The position numbers and the translations under genes are program-made. This document shows positions 17,466 to 24,985 of a DNA stretch of 64,000 nucleotides, piece by piece. The DNA comes from Myxococcales bacterium (lineage in GTDB: Bacteria > Myxococcota_A > Polyangia > Polyangiales > Ga0077539): assembly GCA_016793325.1 (NCBI GenBank), contig JAEUKI010000017.1:32522-96521 (forward strand), given 5' to 3'. The notes below the pieces were generated by a model. The model was not told the DNA's origin and ran no database searches. It was given only the letters and a program-made list of their open reading frames with translations. Each line of letters opens with the position of its first letter. Position 1 is the first letter of the stretch.

Positions 17466-18206
17466 ATGAACCTCGAGCTCGTCCCGATCCCCGTGCCCGA
17501 CGCGCGCAAGGCGTTCGTGCTTCGACTGCTCGACGTCGGGGCGCGCAAATACCACGACAAACACCCGTTTCATCGCAGGATGAACGACGGTGAGCTCTCG
17601 CGCGAAGACCTCGCGACGTGGGCCGTCAATCGCTTCTACTACCAGCGAACGATCCCGCGAAAAGACGGCGCGATCCTCGCGGCGATGCCCGACCCCGAGC
17701 ACCGCCGTCGCTGGCGAAAGCGCATCGTCGACCAGGACGGAACGACCGCGACCGACGGCGGCCTCGAAGCGTGGCTCCGCCTCGTCGAAGCGCTCGGCGG
17801 TCGCCGCGAAGACGCGTGGAACGACCGCGCCATCCTCCCCGGCGTCCGCTTCGCCGTCGACGCGTACTACAACTTCTGCCGCACCGCTCCCTGGCAAGAA
17901 GCCGTCGCGAGCTCGCTCACCGAGCTGTTCGCGCCGCACTTGCACGCGCTGCGGATCGAGGCGTTTCCCAAGCATTATCCCTGGGTGGACGCAGCCGGGC
18001 TCGACTATTTCAAGCGTCGCACGCGACAGGCCCCCGCGGACGTCGAGCACGGTCTGTCCGTCGTGCTCGAGCACTTCACGACGCCCACACAAGAAGACCG
18101 CGCGGTCGAGCTCCTCGAGTTCAAGTGCGACCTGCTCTGGTCGCTGCTCGACACGGTCGAGCGACACTGCGCCGAGCGCGCGGGGCGCGCGGGGAGCGCT
18201 CGGTGA
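17466..18206 (+). CDS. pqqC: Pyrroloquinoline-quinone synthase PqqC
   Basis: 246 residues, the usual PqqC length. PqqC carries out the last step of PQQ synthesis, an O2-dependent cofactorless ring closure and oxidation. Family landmarks are present: YHDKHPFHRRMNDGELS, WAVNRFYYQRTIPRKDGAIL, RIVDQDGT, LPGVRFAVDAYYNF, SSLTELFAP and YPWVDAAGLDYFKRR. The ATG at 17466 is internal to a longer frame without family similarity. It overlaps the next gene by four bases (GTGA), so pqqC and the pqqDE fusion are translationally coupled. No pqqB is present in the window. Confidence 0.93.
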   Translation: MNLELVPIPVPDARKAFVLRLLDVGARKYHDKHPFHRRMNDGELSREDLATWAVNRFYYQRTIPRKDGAILAAMPDPEHRRRWRKRIVDQDGTTATDGGLEAWLRLVEALGGRREDAWNDRAILPGVRFAVDAYYNFCRTAPWQEAVASSLTELFAPHLHALRIEAFPKHYPWVDAAGLDYFKRRTRQAPADVEHGLSVVLEHFTTPTQEDRAVELLEFKCDLLWSLLDTVERHCAERAGRAGSAR

Positions 18207-19654
18207 GCGACGCTCCGCCGACGAGCGAGGCCCCGTGGCGACCGCTTCGCTCGCCGCACGCGCGGGTTCACTTCGATCCGATTCGCAGAGCCAACGCGCT
18301 GCTCGACCCCGAGCGCGTGATCTTCTTGTCTCCGAGCGCGCACGCCATCTTCGAGCTCTGCGACGGCGCGCGTACGACACACAAAATCATCGCGACCCTG
18401 CGCGAGCGCTACCCCACGGCGCCGCTCGAGCGCGACGTTCCCCCGACGTTGGCGTCGCTGCACGCCAAGGGAGCCCTTGCGTTCGACCCCCTGGCTCCCT
18501 CGGCCATCGTGACCGAGCGCGAACGCGACGGAGCGCGAGGCGCACAGCTCTCGCCCCCGCTCGCGATGACCGCCGAGCTCACCTACCGCTGCCCGCTCCG
18601 CTGCGGGTACTGCTCGAACCCGACGGACCTCGACGCCTTCGCCGACGCGCTCTCGCTCGATCAGTGGCTCGCGATCATCGATCAAGCCGCGGACGCCGGG
18701 GTGCTCCAGTGCTCGTTCTCTGGCGGCGAGCCGCTCTTGTTCGACCCCGAGCCTCGCGCCGATCGCGACCCGCTCGCGGCGTTGATCGAACGCGCGCGGG
18801 CCCGCGGGATGTACACGAACCTCATTACGTCAGCGTTCGGGCTCGATGAACATCGGCTCGATCGGCTCGCGCGCGCGGGGCTCGAGCACGTGCAGGTGAG
18901 CGTTCAGCACACGGATTCGAGTGCTGCCGACGCGCTCGGCGGCGCCAAGGGAGCGCACGCCCAGAAGCTCACGTGCGCGCGCGCCGTCGTCGCGCGAGGG
19001 ATGGCCCTCTCGATCAACGTGGTGCTGCACCGAGAGACCGTCGCACACACGGGCGCGCTCATCGACCTCGCCGCAGAGCTCGGGGCCGTGCGCGTCGAGC
19101 TCGCGAGCGTTCAGTCCCACGGGTGGGCGCTGAAGAACCGCGCGGCGCTCTTGCCGACGCGCGCGCAAGCAGAAGAAGCCTCCCGCGTCGCCAAGGCTCG
19201 ACGCGCGACGCTCGGCCCGAAGCTGCGCGTCGTGTACGTCGTCCCGGATTACTTCGCCGATCGCCCGAAGCCCTGCATGGACGGGTGGGGACGAAAGTTT
19301 CTCACGGTGACGCCCGACGGAAGGCTGCTTCCCTGCCCCGGCGCGCACGCGCTTCCGTTGACCTTCGACCGCGTCCCGGGCGAGCGCACGATCGAAGAGC
19401 TCTGGCGCACGAGCGCCGCGTTCGACGCCTACCGCGGAACCTCTTGGATGCCCGAGCCCTGCGCCTCCTGCGACGAGCGCGAGCGCGACTATGGCGGCTG
19501 CCGCTGCCAGGCCTTCGCCCTCACCGGCGACGCATCCCGCGCGGATCCGACGTGCTCGAAGTCACCGGACCACCACGTCGTCGTGCGCGCGCGACAAGAG
19601 ACCGAGCGCGAGGCTCCGCTCATCGAGCTCCGGCGCTACCATCGCGCTCGATGA
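18203..19654 (+). CDS. pqqDE: PqqD-PqqE fusion: peptide chaperone plus radical-SAM/SPASM enzyme
   Basis: 483 residues in one frame. Residues 15-95 are PqqD (LLDPERVIFLSPSAHAIFELCDG), the chaperone that delivers PqqA. Residues 118-483 are PqqE: radical-SAM cluster CX3CX2C at Cys130, Cys134, Cys137, followed by SGGEPLL, YTNLITSAFGL and HVQVSVQHTD, and a SPASM region with DGRLLPCPGA, GTSWMPEPCASC and GGCRCQAFALTGD. PqqE forms the Glu-Tyr C-C bond in PqqA. The usual separate PqqD gene is absent, so the fusion supplies both. GTG start inside the pqqC stop; the end overlaps the next gene. Confidence 0.92.
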   Translation: MSDAPPTSEAPWRPLRSPHARVHFDPIRRANALLDPERVIFLSPSAHAIFELCDGARTTHKIIATLRERYPTAPLERDVPPTLASLHAKGALAFDPLAPSAIVTERERDGARGAQLSPPLAMTAELTYRCPLRCGYCSNPTDLDAFADALSLDQWLAIIDQAADAGVLQCSFSGGEPLLFDPEPRADRDPLAALIERARARGMYTNLITSAFGLDEHRLDRLARAGLEHVQVSVQHTDSSAADALGGAKGAHAQKLTCARAVVARGMALSINVVLHRETVAHTGALIDLAAELGAVRVELASVQSHGWALKNRAALLPTRAQAEEASRVAKARRATLGPKLRVVYVVPDYFADRPKPCMDGWGRKFLTVTPDGRLLPCPGAHALPLTFDRVPGERTIEELWRTSAAFDAYRGTSWMPEPCASCDERERDYGGCRCQAFALTGDASRADPTCSKSPDHHVVVRARQETEREAPLIELRRYHRAR

Positions 19655-20100
19655 CCTCGCCGACGACCTCGACCGCCGCGACTCCTGCGACCGCCTCGAC
19701 GAAAGGGCCCGTCATTCTCTTCGACGGCGTCTGCAACCTCTGCAATCGCACGGTCCAGATCATCATCGACCACGACCCTACGGGGCACTTTCGCTTCACC
19801 TCGCTGCAGAGCGACGCAGGCAAGAAGCTCCTCGCCGAGCACGGGATGAAGGTCCCCGAGGGAGACCCCGACAGCATCGTGCTCATTCAAGATGGCCGCG
19901 CGCACTCGCACTCGGGCGCGGCGCTCCGCATCGCGCGACGCATGTCCGGGGCCTACAAACTGTTGTGGGCCTTCATCGTCGTCCCTTGGTTCATCCGAGA
20001 CGTGGTGTACCGGTTCATCGCGCGCAATCGGTACCGGTGGTTCGGCAAAGAAGAGAGCTGCTGGGTCCCGACCCCCGAGCTCAAGAAGCGCTTTCTCTGA
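19651..20100 (+). CDS. DCC (DUF393) family thiol-redox protein
   Basis: 149 residues. ILFDGVCNLCNRTV is the defining DxxCxxC motif of the DCC family (putative thiol-disulfide oxidoreductases), followed by FTSLQSDAGKKLL and the typical C-terminal helix WFGKEESCWVPTPELKKRFL. The ATG overlaps the stop of pqqDE (ATGA), so it is the third gene of that operon. A role in PQQ maturation is only inferred from position; DCC proteins occur in many contexts. Confidence 0.85.
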   Translation: MTSPTTSTAATPATASTKGPVILFDGVCNLCNRTVQIIIDHDPTGHFRFTSLQSDAGKKLLAEHGMKVPEGDPDSIVLIQDGRAHSHSGAALRIARRMSGAYKLLWAFIVVPWFIRDVVYRFIARNRYRWFGKEESCWVPTPELKKRFL

Positions 20101-20126
20101 CAGAAACCAGCGAGAACTCATACTTA

Positions 20127-20141
20127 GTTGCGACTTGCAAC
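20127..20141. promoter_or_regulatory. Inverted repeat upstream of ADP-ribosylglycohydrolase gene
   Basis: GTTGC-GACTT-GCAAC lies in an AT-richer stretch 40 bases ahead of the ATG at 20181 and just after the pqqC-pqqDE-DCC operon ends. It could be an operator or the stem of a short hairpin; no family is recognised. Confidence 0.3.
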
Positions 20142-20180
20142 GAAGCATGGCGTGACCTACGCTCGAGCCAACACACCGCC

Positions 20181-21032
20181 ATGTTGATCGAGCTCGCCAT
20201 CGGGGATGCCTACGGCGCGGCGTTCGAGTACGCGCCTCGCGCGCACATCGACGCGCACAACGACTGCAAGCGCTACGCGAAGCACCCGCGTCACAAGCTC
20301 GGGGCTGGCGTGTACACGGACGACACGCAGATGAGCCTCGCGGTGGCCGAGCTCATCGCGGACGAGGCGAGCTGGGATCGGCCCACGATCGCGCGGTACT
20401 TCGTGCGCGCGTTTCATCGCGACCCGCGCGAGGGGTACGCGCGAGGGTTCTATCAGTTCTTGCGCGAACACGACGACGCCGAGGGATTTCTCAGGGATAT
20501 TCACAACGACAGCGACAAGAGCGGCGGCGCGATGCGCGCGACTCCGTGCGGCCTCTTCGAGAGCGCATCGCAAGTCGAGGACCTCGCCGAGCTGCAAGCG
20601 TCGCTCACGCACGACACGACCGACGGGCGCAACGCGGCGATCGCGGCGGCGCTGCTCACCCACGGGTGCGCGTTCGACGTCGTCCCGCTCGACGAGATCC
20701 CCGCGTGGATCGCCTCGCGCGTCGACGGAGCGTGGAGCGCCCCTTGGGTCGGCGAGGTCGGCCCCAAAGGGTGGATGAGCGTTCGCGCCGCGATCACCGC
20801 GGTGAGCACCGCGAAAACGCTCACCGAGGTCCTTCGCGCGAGCGTCGAGTTCGGCGGAGACGTCGACACGGTGGCCGCGATCGCCATGAGCGCCGCGTCG
20901 CTCTCGCCGCACATCGACAACGACCTCGACCGCGCGCTCTACGACGGGCTCGAAGACGGCGAGTACGGACGAGGCTACCTCGCGTCGCTCGAGCAGCGAT
21001 TGTTCGCAGCGACGCGCTTCACGGCGAGATAG
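20181..21032 (+). CDS. ADP-ribosylglycohydrolase
   Basis: 283 residues of the DraG/ARH fold: start AIGDAYGAAFEY, metal-binding TDDTQM (about residue 48), SGGAMRATPCGL and the second metal site GGDVDTVAAIAMS near the C-terminus. These Mg2+/Mn2+-dependent enzymes remove ADP-ribose from proteins or small molecules. The ATG was chosen because the family fold begins at once after it; the ribosome site is weak. It is separated from the PQQ operon by 80 bases including an inverted repeat, and converges with the pseudokinase gene. Substrate unknown. Confidence 0.85.
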   Translation: MLIELAIGDAYGAAFEYAPRAHIDAHNDCKRYAKHPRHKLGAGVYTDDTQMSLAVAELIADEASWDRPTIARYFVRAFHRDPREGYARGFYQFLREHDDAEGFLRDIHNDSDKSGGAMRATPCGLFESASQVEDLAELQASLTHDTTDGRNAAIAAALLTHGCAFDVVPLDEIPAWIASRVDGAWSAPWVGEVGPKGWMSVRAAITAVSTAKTLTEVLRASVEFGGDVDTVAAIAMSAASLSPHIDNDLDRALYDGLEDGEYGRGYLASLEQRLFAATRFTAR

Positions 21033-21041
21033 CCCCCTCTC

Positions 21042-22256
21042 TCAGCACCGACGCGCGAACCACAGGGCCACGAGCGCCGCCGTCACCGCGACGCCCACGT
21101 ACGCCGCGTAGCGACGCCGTCGCGCCGCGCGCTCGTGATCGGTCGGAGGCCTGAACACCGTGCGGTACGGACCGCCCTCGCCGGTCGGAACCATCTCGGG
21201 CGCGTCCACCTTCGGCGGCCGCGGCGCCACGCTCAAGCACGGAACCGCCTTCGGCATGTACTTCGGCGCGACGGGGCTCAAACACGGAAGCGGGAGCGGC
21301 TCGGAGGAAGCCGGATTTTTCGCAGCCACTTTCAAACACGGTTGTGGCGCGTACAAGCACGGCACCGGCGGTCCAGCGGCGCCGAGCGCTCCGTCGTCCA
21401 GCGGCGCGACGTTGAGGCACGGCGCGGGCTCTTGCTCGAGCAAGTGCCTGTAGCGCGAGACCACGAGCACCTCGAAGCTCTGGATCGCCTCGTCCGCGTC
21501 GGCGAAGCGTCGCTCGGTCGACCGCGAGACGCACGCCGCGAAGAAGTCATCGAAGCCCGCCGCGCCGCGGAACAGACCGAGCTGGATCGCGCGTTCGGAC
21601 GGCGGCACGAGCGGGCCCGTGAGCACGTCCTGCGCGACGTTCCACTTCGTGTCGCCGCGAAAGTAGCTGCGTCCGTAGATGGCCTCGAACGTGATCAGCC
21701 CGAGAGACCACAGGTCGACGACGGACGAGTCGGGTTCGCCGCGCAGCTGCTCGGGCGAGCGGTACGTCGGATCGACATCGTCGATCGAGCCGTCGTTCGC
21801 CGAGCGATCGACGCCGAGCAGCGTCCCCGAGACCGCCGTCACGCGCGAAGGATCGATCCCTCCGTGAAAGACTCGCGCGTAGTGAAGCGCGCCGAGGTTC
21901 TGCAAGAGCGCGCGCACCATCGGGATCCACTGCGTAAACGCGAGCGCCCCGAACGCGAGCTTCTCTCGCAGCGTGAGCTCATCGACCCACGCGCGCGCGA
22001 GATACCAACGACCGTCCCCCGCCGCGCCGATCGCGATGGGCTCGGGAACGGATCTCCGCTGCGCTCGATGGGCCTTCTCGAGCTTCGCAAACCGCGCTCT
22101 CGCGCGCGCTTCGTCGTCATCGAAGCTGATCGAGACGAGCTCACCTGTGCTCGTCTGCAGGTCCTTCGCGAGCCACCGTCCCCGCCCGACGGTGTTGCGA
22201 AGCTCGAACCGATCGGCGACGCGCGCCCCCGGTTCGTTCGTGTTCGTTGGAGCCAC
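21042..22256 (-). CDS. Kinase-like pseudokinase with PCL-repeat linker and C-terminal membrane helix
   Basis: 404 residues. The fold is a Hanks kinase (DRFELRNTVGRGRW, PTYRSPEQL, VVDLWSLGLITFEAIYG), but the catalytic residues are gone: HRDLKPxN is replaced by HGGIDPSR, DFG by GVDRS, and no VAIK lysine is evident. It is therefore predicted to be inactive. Residues about 280-350 hold five PCL motifs (APCLNVAP, VPCLYAP, QPCLKVAA, LPCLSPVAP, VPCLSVAP), then one transmembrane helix and a terminal RRC. The GTG start lies 65 bases downstream of a double-FHA gene, so it may be a scaffold reading phosphothreonine signals (inference). Confidence 0.75.
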   Translation of the reverse strand: MAPTNTNEPGARVADRFELRNTVGRGRWLAKDLQTSTGELVSISFDDDEARARARFAKLEKAHRAQRRSVPEPIAIGAAGDGRWYLARAWVDELTLREKLAFGALAFTQWIPMVRALLQNLGALHYARVFHGGIDPSRVTAVSGTLLGVDRSANDGSIDDVDPTYRSPEQLRGEPDSSVVDLWSLGLITFEAIYGRSYFRGDTKWNVAQDVLTGPLVPPSERAIQLGLFRGAAGFDDFFAACVSRSTERRFADADEAIQSFEVLVVSRYRHLLEQEPAPCLNVAPLDDGALGAAGPPVPCLYAPQPCLKVAAKNPASSEPLPLPCLSPVAPKYMPKAVPCLSVAPRPPKVDAPEMVPTGEGGPYRTVFRPPTDHERAARRRRYAAYVGVAVTAALVALWFARRC

Positions 22257-22321
22257 GAAGCGCGAGCGTACACGCCCCCAACGAATCGCGCGCTGAGCGT
22301 GCTTCGCGTTTGCTCGGCGAA

Positions 22322-23566
22322 TCAGCCGACGTTCACGCGGAAGAGCTGCTGACCCATCAAGAGAAGGTCGCCGCTCTGGAGCGGACGCTCGCCGCGCGCG
22401 CGGATGTACGTGCCGTTGGAGCTGTTCAGGTCGGTGAGCGTGAGCTTGCCGCCTGCGACGGTGAGCTGCGCGTGGAGGCCGGACACGTAGCCGTCCTCGG
22501 GAAACAAGATGTCCCCGCGCTCGCGGCCGAGAAACAGCCCCGTCACGGGGATCGGAAACGCGTTGCCGGTCGTCTCGCGCCCGATGACGAGCGAGATCTT
22601 TCCGACGAGGCCTTCGATCTGCGCGCCCTGGCGCTCGGTGCCGTCGGCTTCGGTCCCGACCGGCGGGTACGCTTCGTACTTGAGAATCTCCTGGCCGATG
22701 CGGAACACGTCACCGTTGCCCACTTCGATCGCGGCTTGCGCTGCGACGCGGAGGTAGACGCCGTTGAGCGAGTTCTCGTCGCGGATGGTCACGCTCGTCC
22801 CGCGAACGGTGAACGTCGCGTGCGTGGGCGAGAGGTACGCGTCGTTCGCGAAGAGCGGCGCGGTCGTGCGGCCGATGCGGTTCGCGCCCTCGTTGAGCGT
22901 GTGCGTCCCGCCCTCGGTTCCGTCGGGACGGATGAGCGTGAGGCGCACTGCGGACGCGACCGCAGCGGGCGCAGGCGGCGCGGCCACCGGCGGAGGCGGA
23001 GCGACCGGCGCAGGCGGAGCGGCCACCGGAGGCGCGGCGACCGGCTGAAACGACGGCGCGACGGGCGCCACGGGCGCGACGGGCGGGGCCACCGGCGCAG
23101 GAGGCGCTGCGCCCGCGGGCGAGTTGTCCGTGAGGTCGAAGCCGCACGTCAGGCAGAAGCGCTTGTTGCCTGGGTTCGGCGAGCTGCACTGCGGGCACGT
23201 CGCCAAGAAGCGCGGCCCCGACGCGGCGGGCGCGGCGGGAGCTCCGCCGAAGCCACCAGCAGCGGGCGCGACGGGCGCTGCGACGGGCGCGAATCCACCG
23301 CCCGCTGGAGGTGGCGGCGCTTGGCCGAAGCCACCACCCGCGGGGGGCGCGGTGGGTGCTCCGAACGGACCCGCAGGCGCTGCGGGCGCGCTACCAAACG
23401 GACCCGCGGGCGCCGCAGGCGGACGCTGCGCAGGAACGCCAGCAGGCGGCGTCGGATTGAAGGGCTTGGCGCCGCCTCCACCGTCCTTCGGCAACTCGGA
23501 TCCACATCCGAGGCAGAACTTGTAGTGGTCTTGGTTCTCTTTGCTGCACTTCGGGCAGATGATCAT
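22322..23566 (-). CDS. Zinc-ribbon plus double FHA-domain protein A
   Basis: 414 residues. A CxxC...CxxC zinc ribbon (Cys4, 7, 18, 21) is followed by a Pro/Ala/Gly-rich linker, a second ribbon near 125-142 (CPQC...CLTC), another Pro/Ala linker, and two forkhead-associated domains (about 215-290 and 325-410). These carry the usual RIGR/S..H/N-G-xY pattern (LSPTHATF, NSLNGVYLR; LGRERGD, VSGLHAQL, NSSNGTYIR). FHA domains bind phosphothreonine, so this is a cytoplasmic adaptor for the many kinases nearby. It is a paralogue of the next gene, same strand, 115 bases apart. Confidence 0.88.
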   Translation of the reverse strand: MIICPKCSKENQDHYKFCLGCGSELPKDGGGGAKPFNPTPPAGVPAQRPPAAPAGPFGSAPAAPAGPFGAPTAPPAGGGFGQAPPPPAGGGFAPVAAPVAPAAGGFGGAPAAPAASGPRFLATCPQCSSPNPGNKRFCLTCGFDLTDNSPAGAAPPAPVAPPVAPVAPVAPSFQPVAAPPVAAPPAPVAPPPPVAAPPAPAAVASAVRLTLIRPDGTEGGTHTLNEGANRIGRTTAPLFANDAYLSPTHATFTVRGTSVTIRDENSLNGVYLRVAAQAAIEVGNGDVFRIGQEILKYEAYPPVGTEADGTERQGAQIEGLVGKISLVIGRETTGNAFPIPVTGLFLGRERGDILFPEDGYVSGLHAQLTVAGGKLTLTDLNSSNGTYIRARGERPLQSGDLLLMGQQLFRVNVG

Positions 23567-23681
23567 CGGCGCTGTCGGCCTCCCTCACTCCGGGGATCGC
23601 GTTGAGACTTCGCCTCGGCCCGGCCCGCGATGCCGGAGCGCGCGTTGAATTCTTGTGCGTGGATTCGATAGACCGTGTGAC

Positions 23682-24854
23682 TCACGCGGAGATGTCCACG
23701 CGAAGCAGCTCGTGACCGATGAAGACGTAGTCGCCGTGCGAGAGCTCGCGCTCGTTGCGGATGCGCACGTACGTCCCGTTCTTGCTGCCGGTGTCCGTGA
23801 GGGTGAAGCGGCTCCCCGCCGCCTCGAGCTTGCAGTGCCGACCCGACATGAACGCGTCGTTGGGGAAGTTCATGTCGCAGCCGTCGCGGCCGATCGACAC
23901 GGCGTCGCGCGCGTTGATGAGCATGCCCGTGAGGCCGCCGCGGAGCACCTGCGCGACGCGGAAGCTCGCGGGGCGCTTGGGGGACGAGTAGAAGTACGTT
24001 CCATCGACCTCGGCTTGGTCGGTCTCGCGCGGCGCGGCTTCGAGGCGAAACGCCTGCTCGCCCGCGAGAAACATGTCGCCCGGCTGCACTTCGACCGGCT
24101 GACGCAAGCGCACGTACACGCCGTTGACCGAGCCCTCGTCCTTGACGATGAGCTTGCCGTCTTCGCGGTAGTAGAAGTTCGCGTGGCGAGGAGAAACCCA
24201 GGCGTCCTTCTCGAACACGATCTGGCCCTGCGTGCGGCCCGTCACGTGTTGGCGACCGCCGAGCAGGTACACCGTCTCGTCGTTGGGGTCGCTCGAGACG
24301 CCCTCGCCCTTGATGACGACGAGCTTGGCCTTGCCAGGCTCGAGCATCTTGGACAGCAGCATCGTCTGCGCGGCCATGATCTCGCGCGGAACGCTGGTGC
24401 CACACCGGCCGCAGAACTTGTGTCCCTGCGGAACGGGCGTGTAGCAGTTCTTGCAAACGTAGCTGCGGGCCTGCTCCATCAATGCCTCCGTGACCTTGAA
24501 TCCTGCTGGCAAGCGATGCGGTCCCACCACTAGCGGCGGGGGCTCCGATGGCTGCGCAGGTGCGACTGAAACGGGCGCCGCGACCTTCTCGGGCGCCGGT
24601 GAACTATGAACGTGCGGCGGGTGAACGGACGGGCTCTGACCCGCGCCCGCCGGCGGTTGCTGCGGGACGCGCGCTGGCGAAATCGCCGCGTGCGGGAGCG
24701 AGTGTCCGACCGCAGACGTCTGCGGCGCTTGGGCCGGTCGATTCGAGCGCGGAGCGACGAACCCCAGCGAAGCTCCGCACGCAGCACACACCCCCGCATC
24801 GAGGGGAGCAAACGTGTCGCAGCTTCCACACGCGTAGCCGATCACCGGTTCCAT
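23682..24854 (-). CDS. Zinc-ribbon plus double FHA-domain protein B
   Basis: 390 residues. Layout as in protein A: ribbon at Cys9, 12, 23, 26; Pro-rich linker; second ribbon near residues 130-150 (CKNCYTPVPQGHKFCGRCG); two FHA domains (HVTGRTQGQI/VSPRHANFYY/GSVNGVYVR and SIGRDGCD/MSGRHCKL/GSKNGTYVR). Both FHA domains keep the Arg, Ser-x-x-His and Asn-Gly residues that contact phosphothreonine. The ATG at 24854 sits about nine bases after AGGG. A possible promoter lies at 24929-24958. Likely adaptor partner of protein A and the pseudokinase. Confidence 0.88.
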   Translation of the reverse strand: MEPVIGYACGSCDTFAPLDAGVCAACGASLGFVAPRSNRPAQAPQTSAVGHSLPHAAISPARVPQQPPAGAGQSPSVHPPHVHSSPAPEKVAAPVSVAPAQPSEPPPLVVGPHRLPAGFKVTEALMEQARSYVCKNCYTPVPQGHKFCGRCGTSVPREIMAAQTMLLSKMLEPGKAKLVVIKGEGVSSDPNDETVYLLGGRQHVTGRTQGQIVFEKDAWVSPRHANFYYREDGKLIVKDEGSVNGVYVRLRQPVEVQPGDMFLAGEQAFRLEAAPRETDQAEVDGTYFYSSPKRPASFRVAQVLRGGLTGMLINARDAVSIGRDGCDMNFPNDAFMSGRHCKLEAAGSRFTLTDTGSKNGTYVRIRNERELSHGDYVFIGHELLRVDISA

Positions 24855-24928
24855 CAGCGCCCTGTGCACCCTGAGTCGTGCAGAGGCCCGTGACGCGCGC
24901 AGGATGCGAGCGTCGCGATCCGCCGCGG

Positions 24929-24958
24929 AGCGTAGGCAAGTTGTCCCGATAAGGTCAA
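24929..24958 (-). promoter_or_regulatory. Possible sigma-70-type promoter for the FHA/pseudokinase group
   Basis: Read on the minus strand, TTGACC (24958-24953) is followed after 18 bases by TACGCT (24934-24929), about 75 bases upstream of the ATG at 24854. The -35 box is good and the -10 box poor, so this is only a candidate. Confidence 0.3.
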
Positions 24959-24985
24959 CGATTCGCGACAACCCGACGGCGGAGT

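Noticed and set aside
17383..17469. 28-codon ORF whose stop overlaps the pqqC start, tempting as pqqA
   Set aside because: It has no Glu-x3-Tyr and no Trp/Pro pattern; the ORF at 13964-14092 has the full motif.
21160..21453. Plus-strand ORF with repeated KHG motifs
   Set aside because: It is the antisense shadow of the PCL repeats of the pseudokinase.
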